Shown here in pieces: positions 43,791 to 51,528 of a DNA stretch of 64,000 bases; within the stretch, counting starts at the first letter, position 1, and each line of letters begins with the position of its first letter. The DNA comes from Sphingomonas sp. UBA978. Its GTDB lineage: Bacteria > Pseudomonadota > Alphaproteobacteria > Sphingomonadales > Sphingomonadaceae. The translations under genes and the position numbers were made by a program. The stretch is from positions 147,957 to 211,956 of the forward strand of contig NZ_DBBS01000015.1 of NCBI RefSeq assembly GCF_002292295.1, given 5' to 3'. Under the pieces are notes generated by a model, which worked only from the letters and a program-made list of their open reading frames with translations, searched no databases and was not told where the DNA came from.

Positions 43791-43894
43791 GGCTGACCTT
43801 TATCGTGGGGGTATGGGTCGATCTGCGCTGCGCCGGTTCGCATCGCCGACTTTTGCACGCGGCGCGCAAATTGTTCGGTTTTACCCTCGGGCAT
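43787..43894 (-). CDS. 35-residue hypothetical protein
   Basis: A short frame starting MPEGKTEQFARRVQKSAMRT and ending DPYPHDKGQP. Its start lies within the last bases of the DUF5681 gene, and its stop overlaps the next ATG. This coupling is the only support; the peptide is too short to classify. Confidence 0.35.
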   Translation of the reverse strand: MPEGKTEQFARRVQKSAMRTGAAQIDPYPHDKGQP

Positions 43895-44378
43895 CGCGGG
43901 CCTCCTCAAGAGCCTCGATCCGAGCGGCCAGTTCCTCGGTCGCCCGAACGTCCGCGAGCGATTTGATGCTGTCGATGATGAGCCGCCCCACGTCCGGGGC
44001 GACCGCGCCAGCGGCAACGGCATCCAGCACCTGGGCGACCTGATCGCTGATCGGCAGCGACGCATCGAAGTCGAAGCTGACCTTCTCTGCCTGCGCCTTC
44101 ACCGAGGGGAGGATTTTCGCCAACACGATGCTGGCGGCGTTGGTGTCGCCCTCCAGCGCCTTGCCGACGAGCACGGCGATGATGTTGCGCATCTCGTCGA
44201 GCATCTGCTGTGTGGCCAGCAGACGCTTGTCGGGAACGCCAGCCGGTCGCCCTCGCGGGTTCGGTGACGGACAGCCGGGTGTCCACGCGGGGTTGCCGGG
44301 ACCGCGCGGTTCGGCAGCAATAGGCGAAGGCGCAGGCTTCCAGTCCGTGCCCCAAGGGGGCTGGATTGCGGTCGTCAT
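43881..44378 (-). CDS. DUF5681 domain protein
   Basis: A protein of 165 aa. The N-terminal CPSPNPRGRPAGVPDKRLLA is the DUF5681 signature (a Gly/Asn/Pro-rich arm ending GRP). A helical region MLDEMRNIIAVLVGKALEGD and a C-terminal coiled coil (LAARIEALEEARDARG) follow. In phages such proteins sit near terminase genes and have been linked to small terminase function; that is context knowledge, not shown here. In a satellite-like island it could bind packaging or replication sites. Confidence 0.65.
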   Translation of the reverse strand: MTTAIQPPWGTDWKPAPSPIAAEPRGPGNPAWTPGCPSPNPRGRPAGVPDKRLLATQQMLDEMRNIIAVLVGKALEGDTNAASIVLAKILPSVKAQAEKVSFDFDASLPISDQVAQVLDAVAAGAVAPDVGRLIIDSIKSLADVRATEELAARIEALEEARDARG

Positions 44379-44407
44379 CGAACTACCTCAATTGATTAGA
44401 AGAACGG

Positions 44408-45166
44408 TCAGACCGGGACGGCGAATGCGGCGTTTGACGCTTTCACCTGTTCGCGCACTTGCGCCGGGGTGATCGTTTTCACGAGGATCGGAGCGCCGTT
44501 CACCTTCGACGGCTCGTAGATCTTGATGTCACCGACCGCCTCGGTCACCGCCTTGGTGAGCAGCTTGTATCGGTTGTTCAGCAGGTCAGCCGCCGCCTTC
44601 ATGGCCCGCAGCTTCTTCGCTTCGACCGGGCGCTGGGCGTTGTGCCAGTCGTGCAGGAACTCGGCGTGCAGGTCTGGTTCGAGGCCGGACAGGTACGGGC
44701 GACCGCCGAGCACAGCGGTGACCGTAACAGCATCCCCATTCTCGATGGCCTTGCGAAGCGCGCCCATCCGCTCGCCGTCGGTCTTGAGGCCCTTGAAGTG
44801 CGCGCGAATCTCCGACGCCATGCTTTGCGTGGCGCGCTGCTCGACCGGCGCGTTCAGTTCGCCTTCCAGCTTCGTGATATTGGCGTTGAGCGTATCGACC
44901 GTGCGCGACCACGAGCCATAGACCTTGTTCATCACCTTGGTCGCGTGGGTATCGAACGCCACAAGCTGGGCGTACTCGTTCAGCGTCGGGTTCTTCGCCG
45001 CGCCCGCCTTCGCGTCGTGGATTGATTGCAGCGCCTGATAGGCTTCATGCACTACCGTTTCCGTCGCACCGAGCAATGGACGAGTATCGTCGTCGTAATC
45101 GGCAATCTCACCAGCTATTCCAGGGTGCAGCGTTGGCGAAATGCGGGTGTCAATTTGATCGGACAT
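44408..45166 (-). CDS. hypothetical helical protein of the island
   Basis: A protein of 252 aa, largely helical. A central coiled coil (LNANITKLEGELNAPVEQRA) is followed by GLKTDGERMGALRKAIENGD, AVLGGRPYLSGLEPDLHAEF and LHDWHNAQRPVEAKKLRAMK. This resembles small scaffold-like or DNA-associated phage proteins, but I cannot name a family. It is the first gene of the second minus-strand block, 30 nt from DUF5681. Confidence 0.6.
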   Translation of the reverse strand: MSDQIDTRISPTLHPGIAGEIADYDDDTRPLLGATETVVHEAYQALQSIHDAKAGAAKNPTLNEYAQLVAFDTHATKVMNKVYGSWSRTVDTLNANITKLEGELNAPVEQRATQSMASEIRAHFKGLKTDGERMGALRKAIENGDAVTVTAVLGGRPYLSGLEPDLHAEFLHDWHNAQRPVEAKKLRAMKAAADLLNNRYKLLTKAVTEAVGDIKIYEPSKVNGAPILVKTITPAQVREQVKASNAAFAVPV

Positions 45167-45192
45167 TTGGGCCTCTACTATCGGATGAAAGA

Positions 45193-45209
45193 TACACTGC
45201 CCTTACACG
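45193..45209 (-). repeat. double GTGTAAG motif, copy 3 (inverted, second half degenerate)
   Basis: Read on the minus strand: CGTGTAAGGGCAGTGTA. It lies 26 bp upstream of the 252-aa gene, where a promoter or operator would be expected. Confidence 0.4.
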
Positions 45210-45571
45210 CTACCTAACCACGCTTTAGGTCCGCAATATGATCCCAATAAAAACAAGTAGTTCTGCACTTTTGTTGTGCATCGACCGTCTTACTACTGAT
45301 TTGCGGCTCGGAACTTCATAGGGCTAACCACAAAGGGCGGCGGGCCGCTTTACCCCCGTTTCCCCATAATACCCCGGCCACGCTATATATGTGCGGGAGG
45401 GGTGAGAAGGTGCAGAGAAATAGGTAAGGGGAAAGGAAAAGGGGGAAAAGGGTATTAAGCTATTTTACAGTAGCTTATCTGCCGTATGCCTCGGGGGCCA
45501 AGATCGGGGGCAAGGGGGAATAAGCGGCGACGCCCGACATCAGGTCGAGTCACTTAATCCCCCGTGTGCGC
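45210..45571. other. non-coding gap with polypurine tract and hairpin; possible replication region
   Basis: 362 bases with no supportable gene, clearly more A+T-rich than the chromosome. It holds a purine run around 45,405-45,455 (pieces such as AAGGGGAAAGGAAAAGGGGG). A perfect 7-bp inverted repeat TAAGCTA/TAGCTTA follows (45,456-45,462 and 45,471-45,477). It directly follows the gene for a helicase/primase-like protein. An origin of replication is a guess from this combination. Confidence 0.3.
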
Positions 45572-47023
45572 CTACTCGTCGCCCTGCGGGCCCAAGCTGT
45601 AGAGATTGCTAGCTCGCCCACCTGTGGCCACAGTTTCAGAATAGATGCGCGGCGGAGACTCTCGCTCCAGTAGCTCCATCGCGAACTTCACATCTTTCGC
45701 AAGCGGCCACGCTTTTTGGTACTTGTTCGTTACCTTGTTTGCCAGATCACTGTGCTTAACTTTGACGCCGCCTAGTGTGGCTATTGCTTGAACAATCTCG
45801 TCCTTTAGACCCTTCATCTTGATGGCCTGCTCGTTCTGCTCGCCGTTGGAGAAGACGAATAGCGTGGTGTCCTCCCAATACTGCACCCACGCGAGCGCCG
45901 CGTCGAGGTGATCCCGACTGACCACCGCCTGTCGGTTTAGCAGAGCCAAAAGCGCGGCGAAGATCAGGGTGTAGGTGCTCTGGCGCGCCAATAGTGCCGC
46001 TATGGCTGGCGGATGGGTCTTTGCTTCGAGGGCGTGGTAAATCTCATCCCAATAGTCGAGCGCGTCTGCATCCATACATACCTGCGCTTGCTTGCTGGCC
46101 TCGTAGATCGCCCACGAAAGATGCTCCGCGAAGCGGTCCATTAGTTTCGGATCGGTCGCCTTTGGCATCGACACGATCTTGTCTCGCGTCGAATAGAACA
46201 TCGGGAAGCGGTTCGCGAGACCGTTCGTTATGTCGGTGCTGGTGAGCGTCTTGACGATCTCCGTTTCCGGGACTGAACCGATAACGACGATATGTGTGTC
46301 AGACGCTTCGCAGAATGACGTCTTGGTCGGCGTCACCAGCTTCACCCCGTCGAAGGCGTCGCGCAGTACAGTGCTGATGGTCGCCGCCTCCCGCCGCGCT
46401 TGTGCCAGCACCCCGGCGAACTCACTGACATCGAAAAGCAGGCGCTTGTCCTCAACGCCGCCGTCCAGAAGGTTGCCTTCGTGATCGTGTAAGGGATCGC
46501 GGACCATGTGAATCAGCCCCTCGCCTGTGGCTAGTGCAGTCAGCTTGCGAAGCGGCACGCCCCCGACCATCCGGGCTTCCATCAAGCGATACATCTCACT
46601 TGGCATTTCGGTGCTGGTGCCTTTCCGCCCCTTTGCGGTTGGACCGACGATCAGCGCGTTCATCCGAAGATGCCGCTTCTGATCGCCTATCTGAATGTAT
46701 GCGGTGCGCCCAATGGTGGCGGCGAAGCGGGCAAGGATGTGGATGGCGACGGTGGGCCTTACCGCTTCGGAGTTGGCGCACGCGGCGTCCACCATGTCTC
46801 GGAGGATGCCGAACAGCGCCACGTTATGCAGTTCAGGGCGACTCAGCACATAGTCGCTGAACTCTCCCTCGTCTTCCTGCTGACCCCGGCGCTTGCGCTT
46901 GGGCTTGGGAATGTCATCCACGCCCTTTAGCAGCTTCATGCTCGTCAGCAGACCGTCCCATTCATCCGCTGACATAGGTGCATCGCTGCCAGCACCTGGC
47001 ACCAGTCGTGAGAGGTCAGCCAT
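45572..47023 (-). CDS. DUF3987 helicase/primase-like protein
   Basis: A protein of 483 aa. A P-loop-like VGPTAKGRKGTS (127-137) follows the helical HILARFAATIGRTAYIQIGD. LLFDVSEFAGVLAQARREAAT and TDITNGLANRFPMFYSTRDK are typical of the DUF3987/YfjI group found in phage and plasmid replication modules. It is probably the DNA-unwinding or priming factor of the island. The ATG overlaps the upstream frame by 8 bp. A charged linker KPKRKRRGQQEDEGE lies near residue 45. Confidence 0.75.
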   Translation of the reverse strand: MADLSRLVPGAGSDAPMSADEWDGLLTSMKLLKGVDDIPKPKRKRRGQQEDEGEFSDYVLSRPELHNVALFGILRDMVDAACANSEAVRPTVAIHILARFAATIGRTAYIQIGDQKRHLRMNALIVGPTAKGRKGTSTEMPSEMYRLMEARMVGGVPLRKLTALATGEGLIHMVRDPLHDHEGNLLDGGVEDKRLLFDVSEFAGVLAQARREAATISTVLRDAFDGVKLVTPTKTSFCEASDTHIVVIGSVPETEIVKTLTSTDITNGLANRFPMFYSTRDKIVSMPKATDPKLMDRFAEHLSWAIYEASKQAQVCMDADALDYWDEIYHALEAKTHPPAIAALLARQSTYTLIFAALLALLNRQAVVSRDHLDAALAWVQYWEDTTLFVFSNGEQNEQAIKMKGLKDEIVQAIATLGGVKVKHSDLANKVTNKYQKAWPLAKDVKFAMELLERESPPRIYSETVATGGRASNLYSLGPQGDE

Positions 47024-47264
47024 GATCGCCCTCCCCGCCGAGGGTGGGGGCGGTAGTCAATTTGCACGCGCAGCCATCCGCACTCGGCGAATTTTTACGC
47101 GCCGCTGCATTTACTCGCAAAATGTTCGGGCATTGCGGACCTTCGGCGGCCCGTCGCATGGTGTGCATGTCACTGGTCCTTGGACGAGGATGCGGGACTC
47201 TCGGATGGGGCGGTCGGGTGAGGACAAGCATCCGGCCGCCCTTCGCGACTGCGCGCCTACGCAT
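47016..47264 (-). CDS. small hypothetical protein between excisionase and DUF3987
   Basis: An 82-aa, arginine/proline-rich protein (PHPRVPHPRPRTSDM) ending TTAPTLGGEGDHG. Overlaps of 8 bp with both the excisionase stop and the DUF3987 start give it an operon-like position. The composition is poor for a folded protein, so it may be a leader frame used for coupling. Confidence 0.4.
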   Translation of the reverse strand: MRRRAVAKGGRMLVLTRPPHPRVPHPRPRTSDMHTMRRAAEGPQCPNILRVNAAARKNSPSADGCACKLTTAPTLGGEGDHG

Positions 47265-47484
47265 CGCCGGGGTGGCTCACGGTCGCGGCGCTGGTGGACG
47301 CGAACTTGCGCGCGGCCTTCCATGCCTCGATGTCAGCGGGGTCGTAGCAGACACCCGATTGCTTGGATTCGCCCAGCTTGATGAAGCGCGGCCCCTTCCC
47401 CTTGCACCGCCAGAAGCGAAGCGTCGCGGGGGTCACGCCAATCATAGCGGCGGCGTCGTTGTGATTGATAACCTTGGGAGTCAT
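47257..47484 (-). CDS. AlpA/excisionase-like helix-turn-helix protein
   Basis: A protein of 75 aa with a MerR-type winged helix: INHNDAAAMIGVTPATLRFW, then KGPRFIKLGESKQSGVCYDP and DIEAWKAARK. This matches the AlpA/Xis-like regulators of integrated elements, which bend DNA at att sites or activate the integrase. The start MTPKVINHND at 47,484 begins the domain; the frame upstream to 47,559 has no likeness. It is the first gene of the replication operon. Confidence 0.8.
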   Translation of the reverse strand: MTPKVINHNDAAAMIGVTPATLRFWRCKGKGPRFIKLGESKQSGVCYDPADIEAWKAARKFASTSAATVSHPGDA

Positions 47485-47968
47485 AGCGGTGATTCCACGA
47501 GCTAAGTCCCTGCCGCTCGTTGAGCGCCAAGCAGGGGGACAAGCTGTGGTCACCAGCACCAGAGGAACACCCTCCGGCTACGTGTTCGGGGCCTCGGCCA
47601 AATGCCTGCGCGTCACCGACTCAGTTGCGTAAACAGTAGATTTGAGTGCCCCGTTTACGGCACTGCGCTGCATTGTTAGCACAGGCTAACTGGCGAATGT
47701 TGGATAAAATGCTGGGTCAGCAGTCCCGATCAGGGAGCGCGTTGGGTCGGCAAGCCCGCCGAGATTTTCTCTCTCTAAGCCGAGGTGGGGGCGATTCAGC
47801 GGCGGTCGGTCTGATCGGGCGATTTCGGCCGAAAAGGTCGATTTGGACCGGCGGAACCGCCTCTCGGCTGCAGGCCGGCTACAGCCCCGATCACTACCCC
47901 GCCCTCCCTAACCCGGCGGCGTGGTGCGATCGGGGATGTGCGCGAGGCTGCGCGGCCCCGCGCGTGCG
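47485..47968. other. gap between excisionase and integrase
   Basis: About 480 bases with open frames on both strands but none with credible composition or ribosome site. It should hold the promoter of the minus-strand xis operon; no clear -35/-10 pair stands out by eye. Confidence 0.4.
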
Positions 47969-49282
47969 TCACGCTCGCTGGGCCAGCTGCACCACGTTGC
48001 CAGCGGCAGCGATCACCCCCTGTTGCTCGATCCAGTCATTGATTTGCTGAACCTCCGGGTGGAGCCACCCGAGATTTGTAAGGTCGAGGTAGTTGGTAGC
48101 GGTCACGTCCTCCTTGCTTGGCTTGTGGCCCGTGAGCAGGTCGGTCCTGAACTTCTCGACACGGCATTCGCGCATGGCGATGTTAGAGAAGGTGCGGCGC
48201 AGGTCGTGGAGCGAAAGGTGCTTGCCCGCGACTTCGCTGACCGACTCCATCGCAGCGCGCGCGTCCATGATCCGACCGGCCTTGCTCCACGACGGAAACA
48301 CAAACGGGCTAGGCTCGGGGTCGTCGTCATTCACCTTCGGCTTGGGCATCCGCAGCCTGAGCAGCGCCGCGGCCTGCGACGACAATGGAAGCCAGATCGG
48401 GGTGCCGCGCTTGCGTTCGGTCAGATGCCAGCGCGAATTGGCAGGCTCGTGGTCGTCGATAACCACGCGATCCCATGTCAGCGCGGCAGCTTCGTCGCGA
48501 CGTGCGCCCGTCAGCAGAAGGAAGATTGTCAGGTCGATACCGGCGAGCGCATCCCGGCTGCGCGGGTCTGCGCGCGCCTCTGTCAGCATGTTCCAAACCT
48601 CGCCCACCTTCCGCTTGTCGATGTAGCGTTCGGTGCGATCCCCCGTTGGTGCCCAGTGACGCTTGAGCGCAGCAACCGGGTTGTGCGCGATGAGGGGTTC
48701 ACCGTCAGGGCGGCGGTACTCGTCCATGGCGAAGTTGATGAGGATGCGAAGCGTCACGAATGCGGCGTTGGCGCTCGCAGGTGCGCCCTTCTTCCCATCC
48801 AGCCCATTTTCAACGAGTTCCCGATGTCGCTCCTGCACCATGTCGCGGGTGATGCTGACGATAGGCTTGTCCTTCCAAGCCGCGAACACCTTCTCGACGT
48901 GCCGCTTATACTCCGCTGCCGTACTGGCCTTCAGCTTGCCGGGGCGCGAGGTGTAGGCCGTGCAAACGTCCATTAGCGTGACGCGCATCGCCACGTCCTG
49001 CTTCTTCACGTCGCGCGGGTCTATGCCGTCCTCGAACTGGTGCTTGTATTGCTCAGCACGGCGGCGTGCATCATCGACCGTCCATGCGCCGTAGGTCCCG
49101 ATGGTAATGCGGGCTTCCTTGCTCTGCCCCGCAATCATGCCCTGCACGATGAAGCTGGCAGCGCCCGACGCGGTGACGCGCAAGCCGAACCCCTTTGTCT
49201 CGGTATCCACATAGATGACCGTGCCCGTGCCAGGCTTCCGCACGCGGTCGATATTCGTTTTGGTGAGCTTGAGCTTCGGCAT
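47969..49282 (-). CDS. tyrosine-type integrase
   Basis: A recombinase of 437 aa. It has an N-terminal arm-binding DUF4102-like domain (TKTNIDRVRKPGTGTVIYVD), a core-binding SAM-like domain (~100-200) and a catalytic domain. The catalytic arginine is in TGARRDEAAAL (261/262), then His359 and Arg362 of HDLRRTF, His386 of GHK and nucleophile Tyr398 in TNYLDL. It belongs to the P4-like family that uses tRNA 3' ends. It begins 150 bp inside attR and reads away from it. Confidence 0.93.
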   Translation of the reverse strand: MPKLKLTKTNIDRVRKPGTGTVIYVDTETKGFGLRVTASGAASFIVQGMIAGQSKEARITIGTYGAWTVDDARRRAEQYKHQFEDGIDPRDVKKQDVAMRVTLMDVCTAYTSRPGKLKASTAAEYKRHVEKVFAAWKDKPIVSITRDMVQERHRELVENGLDGKKGAPASANAAFVTLRILINFAMDEYRRPDGEPLIAHNPVAALKRHWAPTGDRTERYIDKRKVGEVWNMLTEARADPRSRDALAGIDLTIFLLLTGARRDEAAALTWDRVVIDDHEPANSRWHLTERKRGTPIWLPLSSQAAALLRLRMPKPKVNDDDPEPSPFVFPSWSKAGRIMDARAAMESVSEVAGKHLSLHDLRRTFSNIAMRECRVEKFRTDLLTGHKPSKEDVTATNYLDLTNLGWLHPEVQQINDWIEQQGVIAAAGNVVQLAQRA

Positions 49283-49290
49283 AGGGCGCC

Positions 49291-49310
49291 TCGTGTAAGA
49301 CCAGTGTAAG
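49291..49310 (+). repeat. double GTGTAAG motif, copy 4 (attR side)
   Basis: TCGTGTAAGACCAGTGTAAG, 8 bp upstream of the integrase start and 122 bp inside attR, in the same orientation as copy 1. A weaker inverted copy lies at 49,324-49,340. It is well placed for integrase arm binding and for control of the integrase promoter. Confidence 0.55.
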
Positions 49311-49431
49311 AGGGTAGAGCAAACTTGCGCTAACTTACACTAGCCGCGGAGCGTCAACAAATAGCTAATTTGCAGAGGCTTATGGGCCTATGCCGCTTTC
49401 TGCAAACCTGTGCTAACGCCGGTTGGGCCAA

Positions 49432-49478
49432 ACTCTTAATCAGCGGGTCCTTGGTTCGAGCCCAAGTGCGTCCACCAC
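49432..49478 (+). repeat. attachment site attR (47-bp direct repeat)
   Basis: Identical to bases 40,273-40,319, the 3' half of tRNA-Lys including CCA. No tRNA 5' half precedes it, so it is a remnant of recombination and not a second gene. Confidence 0.92.
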
Positions 49479-49610
49479 CCTCCCCCGATCGCCTTATCCC
49501 CACCTTGTCGCAACAGACCACCGCCGGGCCTCGCAACGGTCCGAGATCGCCTGATCCGGGATGGCCGAGCGGCCGCGGGCCGGAAGGCCAGTGGCACAGC
49601 CGGTCGGCCG

Positions 49611-49775
49611 GTGCGATGGCTGGAGACGGTCCGCGAGCGGGCCGGGCACTCGCGCGGACCGATCGAGCGGATCGCGGTCATGACGGGCTTCGGCGACCCC
49701 GAACGGATGCGCCGCGCCATCGTTCGCGCACTGGGACATCCGCCGCAGGTGATGCGGCGGCCGGGCGGGGCGTGA
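49611..49775 (+). pseudogene. remnant of an AraC-family regulator C-terminus
   Basis: The frame ends with WLETVRERAG, then GPIERIAVMTGFGDPERMRR and AIVRALGHPPQVMRR. This is the second helix-turn-helix of AraC/GlxA-type activators, where GFGDPERMRRAF is typical. About eight residues seem missing between the two helices, there is no N-terminal ligand domain and no credible start. It lies just outside attR. The 49,479-49,843 stretch holds nothing else I can support. Confidence 0.45.
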
Positions 49776-49843
49776 TGCGGCCATGCGCGAACGTCACGCG
49801 CGCCGTCGGTCACCCGTCCGCCGTCGGCTCCACGCCGGGACCG

Positions 49844-50452
49844 TCAGCCGCCCCAGCCGCCGCGTGTGCTCGAGCGTCCACCAAACCCGCCGCGCGACAC
49901 CACCGAACTGCGCGTCTGGATGCGCGACGTCGTCACCGGCGCGGTGATCGCGCTCGAACCGACCTGATAGCGGTAGTTACGGCCGCCATAACCGCCATTG
50001 TACAGCCATGCGCCCGACCCGGTGTACGACCGGTCGTCGCGACGGTCGCGATACAGGCCGCCGTAGCGATAGCCGCCGCCATTGGCGAGCTGGCCGATCA
50101 GGAAGCCGGTCAGCAGCGGCGAGAAGAAGCTCTGCCCGCCGTCCGTGCGCGGCTGGCACGATCCGCTGCCGAACTGGTCCTCGCACACGCTCTTGTCGGC
50201 GAAGCGCGGCGCCGTGCGATTGTCGTCGTTGGCGGCGGCGCGCTGCCCCGCCTCGCATTGCTGCTGCGTATAGTCGCGGGTGGCGACGCATTCGGCGACC
50301 GAACTGAACGCCGCGACCTCGGTGGGCGGGCCGAACTGCTTGCGCGACAGCTCCTCGGGGCTGGGATCGCAGCCGGAGAGCATCGCGGCGGCGCCGACCG
50401 CGCTCAGACCGGCGGCCGCGGATCGCATGCGACGGCGTGGCAAGGTGTCCAT
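49844..50452 (-). CDS. DUF1190 family lipoprotein (YjfM-like)
   Basis: A protein of 202 aa with a lipoprotein signal (RSAAAGLSAVGAAAMLSGC). A cysteine-containing middle (FSSVAECVATRDYTQQQCEAG, SVCEDQFGSGSC) leads to a glycine/tyrosine-rich C-terminus (YGGLYRDRRDD, NGGYGGRNYRY, FGGRSSTRGG). This matches the DUF1190 proteins of the yjfM/ygiB group encoded beside glutathionylspermidine-synthase-like enzymes. The start at 50,452 has a GGGGCGGA ribosome site. It is the last gene of the divergent minus-strand half. Confidence 0.8.
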   Translation of the reverse strand: MDTLPRRRMRSAAAGLSAVGAAAMLSGCDPSPEELSRKQFGPPTEVAAFSSVAECVATRDYTQQQCEAGQRAAANDDNRTAPRFADKSVCEDQFGSGSCQPRTDGGQSFFSPLLTGFLIGQLANGGGYRYGGLYRDRRDDRSYTGSGAWLYNGGYGGRNYRYQVGSSAITAPVTTSRIQTRSSVVSRGGFGGRSSTRGGWGG

Positions 50453-50463
50453 CGTTCCGCCCC

Positions 50464-50880
50464 TCAATAGGTCATGCTGGCGGCGTTGAGCAGCCCGACG
50501 CCGATCGAGGTCGCCGCCAGATAGGTGCCGCTCGCGACGTTGCCCGCCTCGATCCGGGCGGTCATGTCGCGCACCACGAACCGGCGCACGACCAGCGAGG
50601 CGAGCACCTGGACGATGCCGGCGAGGATCGCCCAGGCGACGAACTCGACCGGATCGGCGGTCTGCGTCAGCGCCGATGCGAGCGGCAGCGCGAAACCGAC
50701 GATCGCCCCGCCCAGCGCGACCGCCGCGGCGACGTTGCCCTGCGCGATCAGTCCCGCTTCGTCATAGGGCGTCGACATCTGGTAGAGGCGCTTGAACACC
50801 GCCAGCAACAGGCAGGCGACGCCGAAGGCCAGGACGAAATGTCCCGCCCCGTACAGGAACACGTGGGTGAAATAGTCCAT
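50464..50880 (-). CDS. DUF350 family membrane protein (YjfL-like)
   Basis: A protein of 138 aa with four membrane helices (FLYGAGHFVLAFGVACLLLAVF, NVAAAVALGGAIVGFALPLA, FVAWAILAGIVQVLASLVV, GTYLAATSIGVGLLNAA). AAAVALGGAIVGFALPLAS is the family core. In E. coli the equivalent yjfL sits in the same gene set. It is likely a small inner-membrane subunit; its activity is unknown. Confidence 0.85.
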   Translation of the reverse strand: MDYFTHVFLYGAGHFVLAFGVACLLLAVFKRLYQMSTPYDEAGLIAQGNVAAAVALGGAIVGFALPLASALTQTADPVEFVAWAILAGIVQVLASLVVRRFVVRDMTARIEAGNVASGTYLAATSIGVGLLNAASMTY

Positions 50881-50889
50881 GCTACCCCC

Positions 50890-51528
50890 TCAGGCAGTGA
50901 ATTCGGCCGGGCCGAGCGGCAGGCCGATCATGATCTCGTGCGTATAATCGCCGCCCTCGGGCTCCATCGCCAGCGCCAGCAGCAGCTCGGTCCCCGCGGG
51001 CTTCACGTCGCGCGCATAGAGCATGCAGGTCTGGCGGATATGGCTGACCGGATCGGCGTCGCGTTCGTAATAGACCGCCTCCCACAGCTGTACCGGCGGC
51101 TGGTCCTGATCGTCGCCCTCGTACCAGAAGCGGCGGAACGGCGGCAGGCCGGCCTCCTCCCAATGCGGCCGGGACATGCGCTGCAGGAACGTCTCCTTGC
51201 CGGCGCGATCGGCGGGATAGGTGCTCGTCCACGACCGGAACAGCGTGAAATCGTCCGCATCCGATCCGTCCGCCTGCTGGCTCACCGCCTGCAGCATCAG
51301 TTCGTCGTCGGTGTAGAAGCGATGGACGTGGCTGCCGTCGTCGAGCCGCACCACGCCCTGCGCGGTGATCTCCAGCGTGTCGCGATCGAGCTGGAACCCG
51401 CTGTCCTCCAGCATCCGCCAGGCGAGCGGGTCGAGCCGCACGGTGCGGCCGATCGTGATGTTGCGCACCTCCGCCAGCCGCGCCGTCGCGGGGCGATTTT
51501 CGATGCCGAACAAGGACTTCCAGATCAT
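50890..51528 (-). CDS. DUF2491 family protein (YjfK-like)
   Basis: A protein of 212 aa, cytosolic. The start MIWKSLFGIENRPATARLAE is followed by ITIGRTVRLDPLAWRML, YTDDELMLQAVSQQ and FRRFWYEGDDQDQPPVQLWE, which read as DUF2491. The start at 51,528 overlaps the channel gene stop by 4 bp. The function is unknown; its partners suggest an envelope-associated complex. Confidence 0.8.
   Translation of the reverse strand: MIWKSLFGIENRPATARLAEVRNITIGRTVRLDPLAWRMLEDSGFQLDRDTLEITAQGVVRLDDGSHVHRFYTDDELMLQAVSQQADGSDADDFTLFRSWTSTYPADRAGKETFLQRMSRPHWEEAGLPPFRRFWYEGDDQDQPPVQLWEAVYYERDADPVSHIRQTCMLYARDVKPAGTELLLALAMEPEGGDYTHEIMIGLPLGPAEFTA

Noticed and set aside
47016..47100. Likeness of short stretches near 43,870 and 47,090 as an island repeat
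   Set aside because: The similarity (ARR/NIL-type coding runs around GTTCGG) is short and interrupted; it is not a convincing repeat by eye.
47646..48050. A 134-codon plus-strand frame next to the integrase
   Set aside because: It partly overlaps the integrase end in antisense, is rich in Arg/Ala/Cys and has no ribosome site.
49432..49478. A second tRNA-Lys gene
   Set aside because: Only the 3' half is present; the acceptor 5' strand and D arm are missing, so it is attR.
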